Assembly: GCF_001049495.1 (NCBI RefSeq)
Contig: NZ_CDWI01000007.1
Span: forward strand, 1-64,000
Direction of reading: 5' to 3'
DNA length: 64,000 nt
Source: Microbacterium sp. 3J1
GTDB lineage: Bacteria > Actinomycetota > Actinomycetes > Actinomycetales > Microbacteriaceae
Numbering within the stretch: the first letter of the stretch is position 1; the number at the start of each line of letters is the position of its first letter. Positions 35,776 through 47,100 of this stretch are shown here, one piece after another. The position numbers were made by a program, and so were the translations under genes. The notes below the pieces were generated by a model. That model made no database searches, was not told the origin of the DNA, and worked only from the letters and a program-made list of their open reading frames with translations.

Positions 35776-36312
35776 GTGATCCGACCCCGCCCGCTGCCCG
35801 TGGATCCGCTCGCCGAGGCGAAGCGGCAGTGGATCGCGCACGGATGGACGGATGCCGCCGACGGCATGACCGTCGTCACGTCCGTGATGCGCGCCCAGCA
35901 GTTGCTGCTGGCGCGGGTGGATGCCACGCTGAAGCCGTTCGCGCTGAGCTTCGCCCGCTACGAGATGCTGCGACTGCTCGCCTTCAGCCGTGCCGGTCGA
36001 CTGCCCCTGTCGAGTGTGGTCGCTCGACTCCAGGTGCACGCCACCACCGTCACCAGCACGGCCGAGCGTCTCGTGCGTGACGGCCTCGTCATCCGGGAGC
36101 CGCACCCCCACGACGGTCGCGCAGCGCTGCTCGTGCTCACCGACACCGGTCGCGACCTCGTGGACCGCGCGACCACCGCCCTCAACGCCGACGTGTTCGC
36201 GCACCCCGGCATCAGCGACGCCGACGCCGCCGAGCTCGTCGCGATCGTCGCCCGTCTGCGCAAGGATGCAGGCGACTTCGCGGATCCTCGGCCTCAACCC
36301 GATCCGCTCTGA
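35776..36312 (+). CDS. MarR-family transcriptional regulator
   Basis: 178 residues with a winged-helix domain (SVVARLQVHATTVTSTAERLVRDG) and the usual wing (PHPHDGRAALLVLTDTG). The N-terminal helix is longer than average. GTG 35776 lies 7 nt after a TACCGT -10-like box, consistent with leaderless translation; an ATG at 35758 in the same frame is possible but has no ribosome site. It is followed after 1 nt by an SRPBCC gene and a YdeI-like gene, forming a compact operon. Confidence 0.85.
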   Translation: MIRPRPLPVDPLAEAKRQWIAHGWTDAADGMTVVTSVMRAQQLLLARVDATLKPFALSFARYEMLRLLAFSRAGRLPLSSVVARLQVHATTVTSTAERLVRDGLVIREPHPHDGRAALLVLTDTGRDLVDRATTALNADVFAHPGISDADAAELVAIVARLRKDAGDFADPRPQPDPL

Positions 36313-36313
36313 C

Positions 36314-36784
36314 ATGGCCCGGTTCGTGCTCGAGCGCGTCATCGCCGCCCCGCCGGCCGCCGTGTTCGCGTCGTCGCTCGATCCCGGGCTGCACCTGCGG
36401 TCGATGCAGCGGCACCGCGAGACGATGGTCGAGGCACCTGCAGGCGGTGCGTTCACGGAGGGATCGACCGTCACCTGGCGCGCGCGACACTTCGGCATCC
36501 CGTTCCGGCTGCGTTCACTCGTGTTCGACATCGACGAGCCCCACCGCTTCAGCGACCGCCAGATCGCAGGCCCCTTCGCGTCGTACCTGCACGAGCATGT
36601 GTTCGAGGAGCATCCCGACGGCACCCTCATGCGCGACACCGTCACGTTCCGCTCCCCCCTCGGCCCGCTCGGGCGGCTCGTCGACCGGCTGGTGATGCGC
36701 GCGTACCTGCGGCGGCTGATCTCGGAACGCAACGACGCCCTGGCATCCGAGATCGAAGGGCCCGGGCGTACCCTGTCGGCATGA
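36314..36784 (+). CDS. SRPBCC-family protein
   Basis: 156 residues with the START/Bet v1-like layout: an N-terminal strand FVLERVIAAPPAAVF, a central region ending RFSDRQIAGPFASYLHEHVF and a long C-terminal helix. This group of cyclase/dehydrase-like proteins binds hydrophobic ligands. The ligand and role here are unknown. Start 1 nt after the MarR stop; its own stop overlaps the next gene (ATGA). Confidence 0.82.
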   Translation: MARFVLERVIAAPPAAVFASSLDPGLHLRSMQRHRETMVEAPAGGAFTEGSTVTWRARHFGIPFRLRSLVFDIDEPHRFSDRQIAGPFASYLHEHVFEEHPDGTLMRDTVTFRSPLGPLGRLVDRLVMRAYLRRLISERNDALASEIEGPGRTLSA

Positions 36785-37224
36785 GCGAACTGCGCCTGCA
36801 CACCACCCTCGAAGGTCGCGGTCCCGCCGCGGCGATCATCCTCACCGACGAGCAGGTCGCCGCGTTCGGGGCGGGCCGGACGTTTCCGGTCGCCGTCACG
36901 ATCGGCGGGCGCACCGCCCGGCTGCGCCTCGCACGCATGGGCGGGCAGAACATGATCGGGCTCAGCAAGGCCGCCCGCGCCGAGCTGGGGGTGGAGATCG
37001 ACCAGGAGGTCGACGTGGTCATCACGGTGGATGCCGCCGAGCGCGAGGTCGAGATCCCGCCCGCGCTGACTGCGGCGCTGGACGCCGACCCTGCGCTGCG
37101 CGCCGCCTTCGAGGCCCTGTCGTACTCGGTGCGCAAGGAGCACGCCCGGTCGGTCGCCGACGCAAAGCAGTACGCCACCCGAGAGCGCCGCGTCGAGAAG
37201 ATCGTCGAGGCGCTGCGCGGCTGA
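36781..37224 (+). CDS. DUF1905/YdeI-OmpD-associated domain protein
   Basis: 147 residues. The N-terminal DUF1905-like beta domain includes VAVTIGGRTARLRLARMGGQ. The C-terminal LSYSVRKEHARSVADAKQYATRERRVEKIV is the YdeI/OmpD-associated helical motif linked by annotation to bacteriocin protection. The mechanism is unknown. It is the last gene of the MarR-SRPBCC-YdeI operon. Confidence 0.85.
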   Translation: MSELRLHTTLEGRGPAAAIILTDEQVAAFGAGRTFPVAVTIGGRTARLRLARMGGQNMIGLSKAARAELGVEIDQEVDVVITVDAAEREVEIPPALTAALDADPALRAAFEALSYSVRKEHARSVADAKQYATRERRVEKIVEALRG

Positions 37225-37238
37225 CCCGCCGGCCTCGC

Positions 37239-37324
37239 GTGCACAATTCAGCAGCAACGGCTGATCCGCCTGCCGAATCGGCGTCGACGGGACGTTCTGG
37301 CCCCGGTCATGCTGAGTTGTGCAC
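37239..37324. mobile_element. 86-bp terminal-inverted-repeat element
   Basis: The ends GTGCACAATTCAGCA (37239-37253) and TGCTGAGTTGTGCAC (37310-37324) are inverted repeats with one mismatch. It sits between the convergent YdeI-like and enoyl-CoA hydratase genes. There is no coding capacity. It belongs with the copies at 14676, 32127 and 60496. Confidence 0.8.
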
Positions 37325-37348
37325 CGCGGCTCCGCGCGACTCCGCGGC

Positions 37349-38125
37349 TCAGCGGTTCTGGAAGTCCGGCGCACGCTTCTCCCGGAAGGCCGCCATGCCC
37401 TCCTTCTGGTCCACAGTGTCGAACAGCGCGGCGAAAGCCTGCTTCTCGTGCTCCAGACCCTCGGCAAGAGACGTCTCCATCGCGGCGTCGAGGGCGGCCT
37501 TCGCGGCGAACAGCGACGGCAGCGACTTCGAGGCGATCCCCTCGGCGAGCGTCGTCGCCTCCGCGAGCAGTTCGGATGCCGGGACGACACGTGACACGAG
37601 GCCCGAACGCTCCGCCTCCTCGGCGCCCATGAACCGGCCGGACAGCACGAGCTCGGCCGCCTTGTAATAGCCGACGGCGCGGATGAGACGCTGCGTCCCG
37701 CCCATGCCCGGGATGACGCCGAGGTTGATCTCGGGCTGACCGAACTTCGCGGTGTCGGCCGCGAGGATGATGTCGCACATCATCGCGAGCTCGCATCCGC
37801 CGCCGAGCGCGAAGCCCGACACGGCGGCGATGACGGGGGTGCGCACCGCCGCGAACTCGTGCCAGATGCCGAAGTGGTCGGTCTCGAGCATCTCGGCCGC
37901 CGACATGGCCTCCATCTCCTTGATGTCGGCACCGGCGGCGAACGCCTTCTCGGATCCGGTGACGACGATCGCGCCGACGCCGTCGTCGAGGTCGAACGCC
38001 TGCGCCGCGGCCGTGATCTCCTCGGCGATACGGGCGTTCAGGGCATTCAGCGCCTCCGGCCGGTTCAGGGTGATCCAGCCCACCCGTCCGCACTGCTCGA
38101 CCAGGATCGTCTCGTACTCGGTCAT
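37349..38125 (-). CDS. Enoyl-CoA hydratase
   Basis: 258 residues of the crotonase family. Oxyanion-hole and catalytic regions are seen in [26 protein letters not shown] (first catalytic Glu) and [20 protein letters not shown] (second Glu). In this cluster it would hydrate methacrylyl-CoA to 3-hydroxyisobutyryl-CoA in valine degradation. It may equally serve general beta-oxidation. A 140-bp gap with a hairpin separates it from mmsB, so it might have its own promoter. Confidence 0.92.
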   Translation of the reverse strand: MTEYETILVEQCGRVGWITLNRPEALNALNARIAEEITAAAQAFDLDDGVGAIVVTGSEKAFAAGADIKEMEAMSAAEMLETDHFGIWHEFAAVRTPVIAAVSGFALGGGCELAMMCDIILAADTAKFGQPEINLGVIPGMGGTQRLIRAVGYYKAAELVLSGRFMGAEEAERSGLVSRVVPASELLAEATTLAEGIASKSLPSLFAAKAALDAAMETSLAEGLEHEKQAFAALFDTVDQKEGMAAFREKRAPDFQNR

Positions 38126-38188
38126 CGTGGACCCCTCTCCGTCGTGGTCATCTCAGTATGTCGGGCGCCCGTCTCGCACACGCCGCCT

Positions 38189-38227
38189 CGATCCGCACAC
38201 GGATGCCCCCCGACAGTGTGCGGATCG
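38189..38227. terminator. Hairpin between mmsB and the enoyl-CoA hydratase gene
   Basis: CGATCCGCACAC (38189-38200) pairs perfectly with GTGTGCGGATCG (38216-38227) around a 15-nt loop. A further ATCGGGACGG-like copy follows. No T-tract is present on either strand, so terminator or attenuating function is only likely. Confidence 0.55.
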
Positions 38228-38265
38228 GGGCACCGTGTGCAGATCGGGACGGGGACCACGCAGAC

Positions 38266-39171
38266 TCACACGCGGCCGTCGCGGATGTCGGTGATGATGC
38301 CCGAGAAGTCGCGGGTCGCGCCCTCGCCCGCGGCGAACGCGGCGTAGAGCTCCTGGGCGAGCCGGCCCATCCTGGCATCCGTCGACGTCTGCTCGATCGC
38401 CTGCAGCGCGAGCCCGAGGTCCTTCGCCATCAGGGCTCCGGCGAATCCCGGCTGGTAGTCGCGGTTCGCGGGGCTCGTCGGCACCGGGCCGGGCACCGGA
38501 CAGTTGGTGGTGATCGACCAGCACTGACCGGATGCCTGCGAGACGACGTCGAAGAGCGCCTGGTGCTCGAGCCCGAGCCGCTCCCCCAGCACGAACGCCT
38601 CGGCGACGGCGATCTGCGACACGGCGAGCACCATGTTGTTGCACACCTTGGCGGCCTGCCCGAGGCCGGGTCCGCCGCAGTGGACGATGCGCTTTCCCAT
38701 GACCTCGAGCAGTGGCAGAGCGGCCGCGTAGTCCTCGTCGCTGCCGCCGACCATGAAGGCGAGCGTCCCCTTCTCGGCGCCGACCACTCCGCCCGACACC
38801 GGCGCATCGATGTTGCGGTGGCCCGCGGCGAGCGCGAGTGCGTGGGCGGCGCGGGCCTCGTCGACCGCGATGGTCGACGACTCGATGAACAGGGTGTCCG
38901 GCCGCGCGGCGGCGAGGAGTTCGGTGCGGTACGCGTCGATCACGTGCCTCCCCGCGGGGAACATCGTGATGACGACGTCGGCGGAGGCGACGGCATCCGC
39001 CCCGCTGTCCGCCACCGGGATGCCGGCCTCCTGCGCCGCCTCGATCGCCGCGGGGACGAGGTCGAACCCGTGCACCTCGTACCCCGCGGCGACGAGGTTC
39101 TTCGCCATGGGCAGGCCCATGTGGCCGAGGCCGAGGAACGCGACGCGGGATGCGCCGGATGCCGTGCTCAT
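38266..39171 (-). CDS. mmsB: 3-Hydroxyisobutyrate dehydrogenase
   Basis: 301 residues of the beta-hydroxyacid dehydrogenase family. The NAD-binding FLGLGHMGLPMAKNL is at 13-27, the substrate motif DAPVSGGVVGAEKGTL at about 122-137, and the catalytic lysine in GLGQAAKVCNN (about 172). The C-terminal PGFAGALMAKDLGLAL is typical. It oxidises 3-hydroxyisobutyrate to methylmalonate semialdehyde. Start overlaps the acyl-CoA dehydrogenase stop (ATGA). Confidence 0.94.
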   Translation of the reverse strand: MSTASGASRVAFLGLGHMGLPMAKNLVAAGYEVHGFDLVPAAIEAAQEAGIPVADSGADAVASADVVITMFPAGRHVIDAYRTELLAAARPDTLFIESSTIAVDEARAAHALALAAGHRNIDAPVSGGVVGAEKGTLAFMVGGSDEDYAAALPLLEVMGKRIVHCGGPGLGQAAKVCNNMVLAVSQIAVAEAFVLGERLGLEHQALFDVVSQASGQCWSITTNCPVPGPVPTSPANRDYQPGFAGALMAKDLGLALQAIEQTSTDARMGRLAQELYAAFAAGEGATRDFSGIITDIRDGRV

Positions 39172-40349
39172 GATGCGCTCCGCATCGACGCCGACCCTGC
39201 CGGCCGCAGCATCTCCCGGCCGACGATCAGGCGCATGATCTCGTTCGTGCCCTCGAGGATCTGATGCACCCTCAGGTCGCGGACGACGCGCTCGATCCCG
39301 TAGTCCTGCAGGTAGCCGTAACCGCCGTGCAGCTGAAGCGCCCGGTTCGCGACGTCGAACCCGGCATCCGTCGCGAAGCGCTTGGCCATGGCGCAGCGCA
39401 TCGTGGCATCCGGCGCGTGCTCGTCGACCGCCTGGGCACCGTCGCGGACCATGAGTCGGGCCGCCTGCAACTCGGTGCGCATGTCGGCGATCGCGAACAG
39501 GATCGACTGCTTCTCGGCGAGCGGCTCACCGAACGCCACGCGCTCGTGCACGTACTGCACGGCCCGGTCGAGCGCCCACTGCGCTCCGCCGAGCGAGCAG
39601 GCGGCGATGTTCAGGCGACCTCCGTTGAGCGCGGACATCGCGATCGCGAATCCCCTGCCTTCGTCGCCGAGCAGAGCGGATGCCGGCACCCGCAGGCCGT
39701 CGAAGATGACCTGGCGCGTGGGCTGCGCGTGCCAGCCCATCTTCTTCTCGGGTGTGCCGAAGCTGAGACCCTCGGCGTCGCCGGGGACGAGGAACGCGCT
39801 GATGCCGCGGGAGCCCGGCTCGCCGGTGCGTGCCATGACCACATAGACCGCCGCCTCGCCGGCCCCGGAGATGAACTGCTTGACGCCGGTGAGCACATAG
39901 TCGTCGCCGTCGCGCACCGCGCTCGTGGCGACGTTCGCGGCATCCGACCCGACCCCCGGCTCGGTGAGGCAGTACCCGCCGAACTCCTCCATCGCGGTCA
40001 GCTGCGGGAGCCACCGGCCGCGCTGCGCGTCGTCGCCGTACGTGTCGATCATCCACACGACCATGTTGTGGATCGAGATGTACGCGGCGACGGCGGGATC
40101 GCCCTGGGCGAGCTCCTCGAAGATCGCGACGGTGTCCGAGCGGCTGAGGGCCGTGCCGCCGAAGTCCTCGCGCACGTAGATGCCGCCGAGTCCGAGCTCT
40201 CCCCCACGCCTGAGCGATTCGCGGGGGAAGATGTGCTTCTCGTCGCGCTCGGCCGCGAACGGGGCGAGCTCGGTGTCGGCGAACTCGCGCACGGCGTCGA
40301 GGATCGCCTCGCGCTCCTCGACGGTGGTGGTGACGGTGGTCATGGTCAT
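39168..40349 (-). CDS. Acyl-CoA dehydrogenase (probably isobutyryl-CoA)
   Basis: 393 residues. Signature motifs are CLTEPGVGSDAAN (about 127-139), WHAQPTRQVIFDGLRVP, and QLHGGYGYLQDYGIERVVRD with the catalytic Glu in LEGTNEIMRLI near the C-terminus. The enzyme passes electrons to EtfAB. Context with mmsA and mmsB suggests isobutyryl-CoA as substrate. It is separated from mmsA by 48 bp carrying a degenerate copy of the GGTCCCTGAGCC word. Confidence 0.92.
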   Translation of the reverse strand: MTMTTVTTTVEEREAILDAVREFADTELAPFAAERDEKHIFPRESLRRGGELGLGGIYVREDFGGTALSRSDTVAIFEELAQGDPAVAAYISIHNMVVWMIDTYGDDAQRGRWLPQLTAMEEFGGYCLTEPGVGSDAANVATSAVRDGDDYVLTGVKQFISGAGEAAVYVVMARTGEPGSRGISAFLVPGDAEGLSFGTPEKKMGWHAQPTRQVIFDGLRVPASALLGDEGRGFAIAMSALNGGRLNIAACSLGGAQWALDRAVQYVHERVAFGEPLAEKQSILFAIADMRTELQAARLMVRDGAQAVDEHAPDATMRCAMAKRFATDAGFDVANRALQLHGGYGYLQDYGIERVVRDLRVHQILEGTNEIMRLIVGREMLRPAGSASMRSAS

Positions 40350-40369
40350 GTCGATTCCTTGTGGGAGTG

Positions 40370-40390
40370 GGTCCCTGAGCCTTTCGAGGG
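40370..40390. repeat. Degenerate GGTCCCTGAGCC dispersed word
   Basis: GGTCCCTGAGCCTTTCGAGGG differs from the galK, rocD and araB copies at few positions. It lies in the mmsA-acyl-CoA dehydrogenase gap. Confidence 0.7.
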
Positions 40391-40397
40391 GCGAGGG

Positions 40398-41900
<1,503 letters not shown>

Positions 41901-42013
41901 TGTGCGATGTCCCTTCGTGCCTTCTTTGGCACTGTGACGATGGTACTTCGGCATCCGCTCATTTACTAGGGCGTCCTTGCAGTTTCCGAAAGCCCGGCGA
42001 CTCGACGGGGGGA

Positions 42014-42042
42014 TGCGCTGGGAAAACGCTTCCCGGTAGGCT
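42014..42042 (+). promoter_or_regulatory. Beta-galactosidase promoter with LacI-type operator in the spacer
   Basis: TGCGCT (42014-42019) and TAGGCT (42037-42042) are 17 bp apart, and the ATG is 7 nt after the -10 box. The near-palindrome GGGAAAACGCTTCCC (42020-42034), a typical GalR/LacI-family site with central CG, fills the spacer and would block RNA polymerase when bound. Confidence 0.65.
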
Positions 42043-42049
42043 GGCGGAC

Positions 42050-44089
42050 ATGCACTACGGCGCCGACTACAACCCCGAGCAGTGGCCGCGTGAGATCTGG
42101 CCCGACGACGTCCGGCTCATGCGCGAGGCGGGCGTCACCATGGTGAGCCTCGGCATCTTCTCGTGGTCGCGCATCCAGCCGGCGGAGGGCCGGTTCGACT
42201 GGGAGTGGCTCGACGAGATCATCGGACTGCTGCACGAGGGCGGCATCCGGGTCGACCTCGCGACAGCCACGGCATCCCCTCCCCCGTGGGCGTCCGCCGC
42301 GTACCCCGAGATGCTCCCGCGGGATGCCGACGGCTCGATCTTCTGGCCGGGCAGCCGGCAGGCGTTCGCGCCGTCATCGCCCGTCTACCGCCGACTCGCG
42401 TCCGAGCTCGTCACCGCCCTCGCGGAGCGCTATGCGCGGCATCCGGCCGTCGTGCTGTGGCACGTCAACAACGAGCTCGGCTGCCACCTGAACTACGACT
42501 ACTCCGATTCCGCACGCGACCACTTCCGGCGGTGGCTGGAGCGCAAGTACGCGAGCATCGAGGCGCTCAACCACGCCTGGGGCACCGACTTCTGGTCGCA
42601 GCGATACACGGCATTCGACCAGATCGTGCCGCCGCGCAAGGCTCCGTACAGCATCAACCCCACGAGCGTGCTCGACTTCAAGCGGTACACCTCCGACACG
42701 CTGCTCGAGCTCTACGTCATGGAGCGCGACATCATCCGCGCGGCGGGGGCGACGCAGCCGATCACGACGAACTTCATGGGCGCGTTCCCTCCCGCCGACT
42801 ACTGGAAGTGGGCGGCCGAGGTCGACGTGATCGCCGATGACAACTACCCCGACCCGAACGATCCCGAGTCGTTCCGCGGTGCGGCCTTCGCCCGCGAGCT
42901 CATGCGCGGCCTCAAGCCGGGCGTCCCGTGGATCCTCACCGAGCAGTCGACGAACGCCCTGAACTGGCGGCCGACGAATCCGCCCAAGGCGCCCGGCCAG
43001 ATGGCCGCGCTGAGCGCGCAGGCCATCGGCCGGGGCGCCGACGGCATCATGTTCTTCCAGTGGCGTCAATCCCGCCGCGGCAGCGAGAAGTTCCACTCGG
43101 CCATGGTTCCGCAGGCGGGTCTCGAGACCCGCACCTGGAAGGAGGTGGTCGAGCTCGGAGGTCAGCTCGCTCAGCTCCCCGATCTTCCCGATGTCTCCTC
43201 GCACGCCCGTGTGGCGCTCGTCTTCGACTGGGAGAACTGGTGGGCCATCGGGGGTCGCGACCACCCCGTGCCCCTGGACTACCTCGCACTCGCGCACCGC
43301 TGGCACGCGGCCCTGCACCGGCTGCACCTGTCGATCGACATCGTGAACACGACCTCCGACCTCAGCGCCTACTCGCTCGTGGTGGCTCCGCAGCAGTACC
43401 TGCTCGGCGACGAGGGAGCGGCCACCCTGACCGCCTACGTGGCACAGGGCGGCTCGCTCTTCGTCTCGGCGTTCAGCGACGTCGTCGACGAGGACGACGC
43501 GTTCCGCGAGGGCGGGTTCATCGTGGGTCTCCGCGAGGCGCTCGGGGTGGCGCTCGAGGACTTCGGCGCCCTCGTCCCGCCCGAGACGCTCACCACCCCC
43601 GACTCGGCCGGCGAGACCGCGACGCACATCGAGGGCGACGGACCGGGGCAGTCGGAGGCGCCGCTCGACGGCCCCGCCGGGCGCATCGTCGGGCAGTACC
43701 TCGCCGAGGAGCTCATCGTGCAGGATGCCGAGATCCTCGGCCGCTTCACGGAGGGGCGCACCGCCGGCCGCGCCGCATTCACGCGCAAGTCCTTCGGCGA
43801 CGGGCACGGGTACTACCTCGCGACGATCCCCGACGACGACGGGATGCTCGCCGTGCTGCGCTGGCTCGCGGGCGAAGCCGGAGTCACGGCGGAGATCGAG
43901 GGGCTCCCCCCGCGCGTCGAGATCGCGCGGCGCGGCAGCATCCTCACCGTCATCAACCACGGCACCGACCCGGTGTCGGTCGATGTGCCGGGCACGGACG
44001 TGCTCTCGGGGTCCACCGCGGTCCGTCGCGAGCTCGGCGCCTTCGGGTGGTGCTTCATCGACACCGGCGGGGTGCTCGGCGCCCGCTGA
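42050..44089 (+). CDS. GH42 beta-galactosidase
   Basis: Hydrolyses terminal beta-D-galactosides; 679 residues, normal for family 42. The N-terminus MHYGADYNPEQWP is the GH42 hallmark. The acid/base Glu lies in WHVNNELGCH (about 141) and the nucleophile Glu in WILTEQSTN (about 298). The trimerisation and C-terminal beta domains follow. There is no signal peptide, so it acts in the cytoplasm on imported galacto-oligosaccharides and yields galactose for galK. ATG 42050 is chosen because the upstream in-frame extension runs through the promoter and operator. Expression is probably controlled by a LacI-type repressor. Confidence 0.94.
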   Translation: MHYGADYNPEQWPREIWPDDVRLMREAGVTMVSLGIFSWSRIQPAEGRFDWEWLDEIIGLLHEGGIRVDLATATASPPPWASAAYPEMLPRDADGSIFWPGSRQAFAPSSPVYRRLASELVTALAERYARHPAVVLWHVNNELGCHLNYDYSDSARDHFRRWLERKYASIEALNHAWGTDFWSQRYTAFDQIVPPRKAPYSINPTSVLDFKRYTSDTLLELYVMERDIIRAAGATQPITTNFMGAFPPADYWKWAAEVDVIADDNYPDPNDPESFRGAAFARELMRGLKPGVPWILTEQSTNALNWRPTNPPKAPGQMAALSAQAIGRGADGIMFFQWRQSRRGSEKFHSAMVPQAGLETRTWKEVVELGGQLAQLPDLPDVSSHARVALVFDWENWWAIGGRDHPVPLDYLALAHRWHAALHRLHLSIDIVNTTSDLSAYSLVVAPQQYLLGDEGAATLTAYVAQGGSLFVSAFSDVVDEDDAFREGGFIVGLREALGVALEDFGALVPPETLTTPDSAGETATHIEGDGPGQSEAPLDGPAGRIVGQYLAEELIVQDAEILGRFTEGRTAGRAAFTRKSFGDGHGYYLATIPDDDGMLAVLRWLAGEAGVTAEIEGLPPRVEIARRGSILTVINHGTDPVSVDVPGTDVLSGSTAVRRELGAFGWCFIDTGGVLGAR

Positions 44090-44090
44090 C

Positions 44091-44135
44091 ACGGAGAGAG
44101 CGGATGCGGCTCGCCGCCGCATCCGCTCTCTCCGT
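44091..44135. terminator. Strong bidirectional terminator hairpin
   Basis: ACGGAGAGAGCGGATGCGGC (44091-44110) pairs perfectly with the complementary 20 bp at 44116-44135 around a 5-nt loop. It sits between the convergent GH42 and amylopullulanase genes. Confidence 0.85.
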
Positions 44136-44153
44136 GATCCCGTGAGCTCTCGC

Positions 44154-47100
44154 TCAGTAGACGATCACCGGAAGCGGGAGCCTGCCCCGCGAGTCCTGCC
44201 ACGGTTCGGTGCCGTCGAAGCTCACCGTGAGCAGGTGCAGTCCACGGCCGAGCTTCGGCACGGCGACCGAGACCGACCCTGCGGATGCCGTCGTCAGCTC
44301 CACCGTGGCGACGACCTTGCCGCGATCGCGCACGGTGACCGTGCCCACCGGGGCGCTGCCGTCGGCCGACGCGACCGAGACCTTCACGGTGGCGCTTCGT
44401 CCCGACTTCACCAGCACGTCCGCCGATGCGCGCACGGAGGTGTCGATCGGCTGCACCTGGTCATCCACGAGCACCGCCACCGACCGCGCCGGCACGGTCA
44501 CGGTGCCGGACGCCGCATCCCACGTCGTCGTCTTCACGACGGCATCCGCCCCGTTCGCCTGAGCCGGGGTGAGGGCGAACGACCGCCCGGCCAGCCCGCT
44601 GACCGTCTGGGTGACGGCATCCGGCGAGGCGTTGAACACGACCAGCGCACCGTCGAGCTCGGGGTCCGCATCGCCGCCGACGAGGTCGTCGATCTGCATC
44701 GTGATGACGCCGGGCACGGCGCCCTGATCGCCGTGGGGGAACGTCACCTTCTGCTGGATCAGGTCCGCCGAGCCGAGGCGCAGCAGGTCGACCTCTTCAC
44801 GCACGCGCAGCAGATCGAGGGCGGATGCCTCTGCCGCGGCCATGTCGGCGGCCGCCGGCTTCAGGGCGGGGTTCGACAGCAGCGGCGCCATGACCGGCCA
44901 CTTCTCCTGATTGTCGGCCGCCGTCGGCAGCCCGGACCCGAAGGTGGACTCCTGTCCGGTCCAGTCGATGCGGTTGAACCAGTCGCCCGAGTTGTAGCTG
45001 TTGCGATCGAGGGACTTCGACCGCAGCAGCTCGGTGCCCGCGTGCCAGAACGAGGGCGACTGCGAGAGCGTCACGGTCGCCAGCGACAACGTGTTCATGC
45101 GCACCCGATCGCTCATCGAGGTGTCGACGGGCAGCTTGAGCACAGAGAGGTCGTACAGCGTCTCGTTGTCGTGCGCGTCGACGTAGTTGATCACTTCATC
45201 CGGCTGATCGGCGTACCCGGCGGCCGAGCCGCGGTAGTCGATGTCCTCGCCCGCGGTCACCGCCCCGTCGCTCGTCGTGAAGGCGTAGTCGCGGAGGTTG
45301 CCGGCGAGCCCGAGCTTCACGAGGTCCGTCTCGTGCCCGAGGTCGGCGAGCGCCTGCTCCGTGGAGCCGTTGACGGGGTCGCCGTTCGGGTCGGTGCCGA
45401 GCCCCGTGCCGAAGCCCTGACGGAACGTCGACGAGGCGTCGACCGGGCTGCCGCCGTGCACGGCATCCCGCAGCCGGTCGTTGAACGTGCCGATCCCGGT
45501 ACCGCCGAGCTGACCCTGCGTGGCCTGCTCGAACAGCGCGTCGTCTGCGACCTCGCCGAAGTTCCATCCCTCGCCGTACAGGTACACCGCCGAGCCGTCG
45601 ACGCCGTCCTTCTTCAGCGTGAGCGCGTCGAGCGCGTCGCGGATCGCCTGCATATTCGTCGTCGAGTGGTGCCCCATGAGGTCGAACCGGAACCCGTCGA
45701 CCTTGTAGTCGCGCGCCCACGTGACGATCGAGTCGACCATGAGCTTCTGGGCGGCGAGGTGCTCGGTCGCCACGTTCTGGCAGCAGGTCGAGGTCTCGAC
45801 GCCGCCCGCCGCGTTCAGCCGGTGATAGTAGCCGGGAACCACCTGGTCGAGCACCGACCTGTCGGCCTGACCCGATGCCGCGGTGTGGTTGAACACCTCG
45901 TCGAGCACGACCTGCAGGTCGAGGTCGTGCAGCGCGCCGACCATGGAGCGGAACTCGCCGACCCGCGCGCCGCCGTCGGCGTCGACCGCATACGAGCCCT
46001 CGGGCGCCGAGAAGTGGTACGGATCGTAGCCCCAGTTGAACGCGTCGGCATCGGCGACGGCCTGGATGCAGGCCTGCTGCGCCGTGTCGGCGGGGCCGAA
46101 CGAGGCGAGGTCGCAGTCGGGTGCGGCCTGCGCGGCGCGGTCCTCCTCGATCGAGGCGATGTCGAACGACGGGAGCAGATGCACGGTGTTGATGCCGGCA
46201 TCCGCCAGCTGTCGCAACTGCTGCGTGCCCGCACTGTCGCGAGTGAACGCGAGGTAGGTGCCGCGCTCGGCCTCCGGCACGCTCTCGTCGCTCGCCGAGA
46301 AGTCGCGGATGTGGAGCTCGTAGATCGCTCGGTCGACCGAGCGCTCCACCAGCGGAGGCTTCGCCTTCTGCCACTGCTTCGGCTGCCAGGCCTTGTCGTC
46401 GAGGTCGATCGCGACGGAGCGCTCGGAGTTCAGGGTGAGGCCCACGGAGTACGGGTCGGTGATCCGGTTCGTCTCGATCGCGCCGGTCGTGGGGGCGAAC
46501 ACCACGACCTCCCACAGGTACTCGTCGCCCTTGAGGTCCTTCTTGCCCTTCACCTCCCAGACACCGGACGCCGCATCCCAGGCCGCCTCGTGGCGCACCG
46601 GGTCGCCGTCGGCGCCCTCGTTCCAGGTCAGCAGCGTCGCACTCTGCGCGGTGGGCGCCCACAGACGGAAGGTCGGGTTCTTGCCCGAGAACGTCACGCC
46701 CAGATCGACGTCGTCGAGGGCTGCGGCGTAGAGGTCGTCGAGCACGCCGGCGATCTGCACTCCCGTGAAGGCGGTGAGCGCGCCGGCCTCATCGCGCTGG
46801 GCGACGGCGAGCTGCGTGCGCAGCAGCGCCGCGGCATCCGCCTCCGGCACTCGAAGGGCCAGGTAGCCCTCGAGGGCCGGGAAGCGGGCGAGCTGCTCGT
46901 CGGTGAGACCGCCGTCGATGACCGTGAGGTCGATCGGGTCGGAGCCTGCGACCTCACCGTCGACCACCGCGAGAGACGCGTCGGTCGCGGAGTACAGCTG
47001 GTACGACGCGCCGTCCGGCGAGCCGAGGGTCGCGGGCCACGCGATGGTCTCGGCATCGATCCACTGCGCGCGCTGCTCGCCGGTGCCGGGGAGCACCGGG

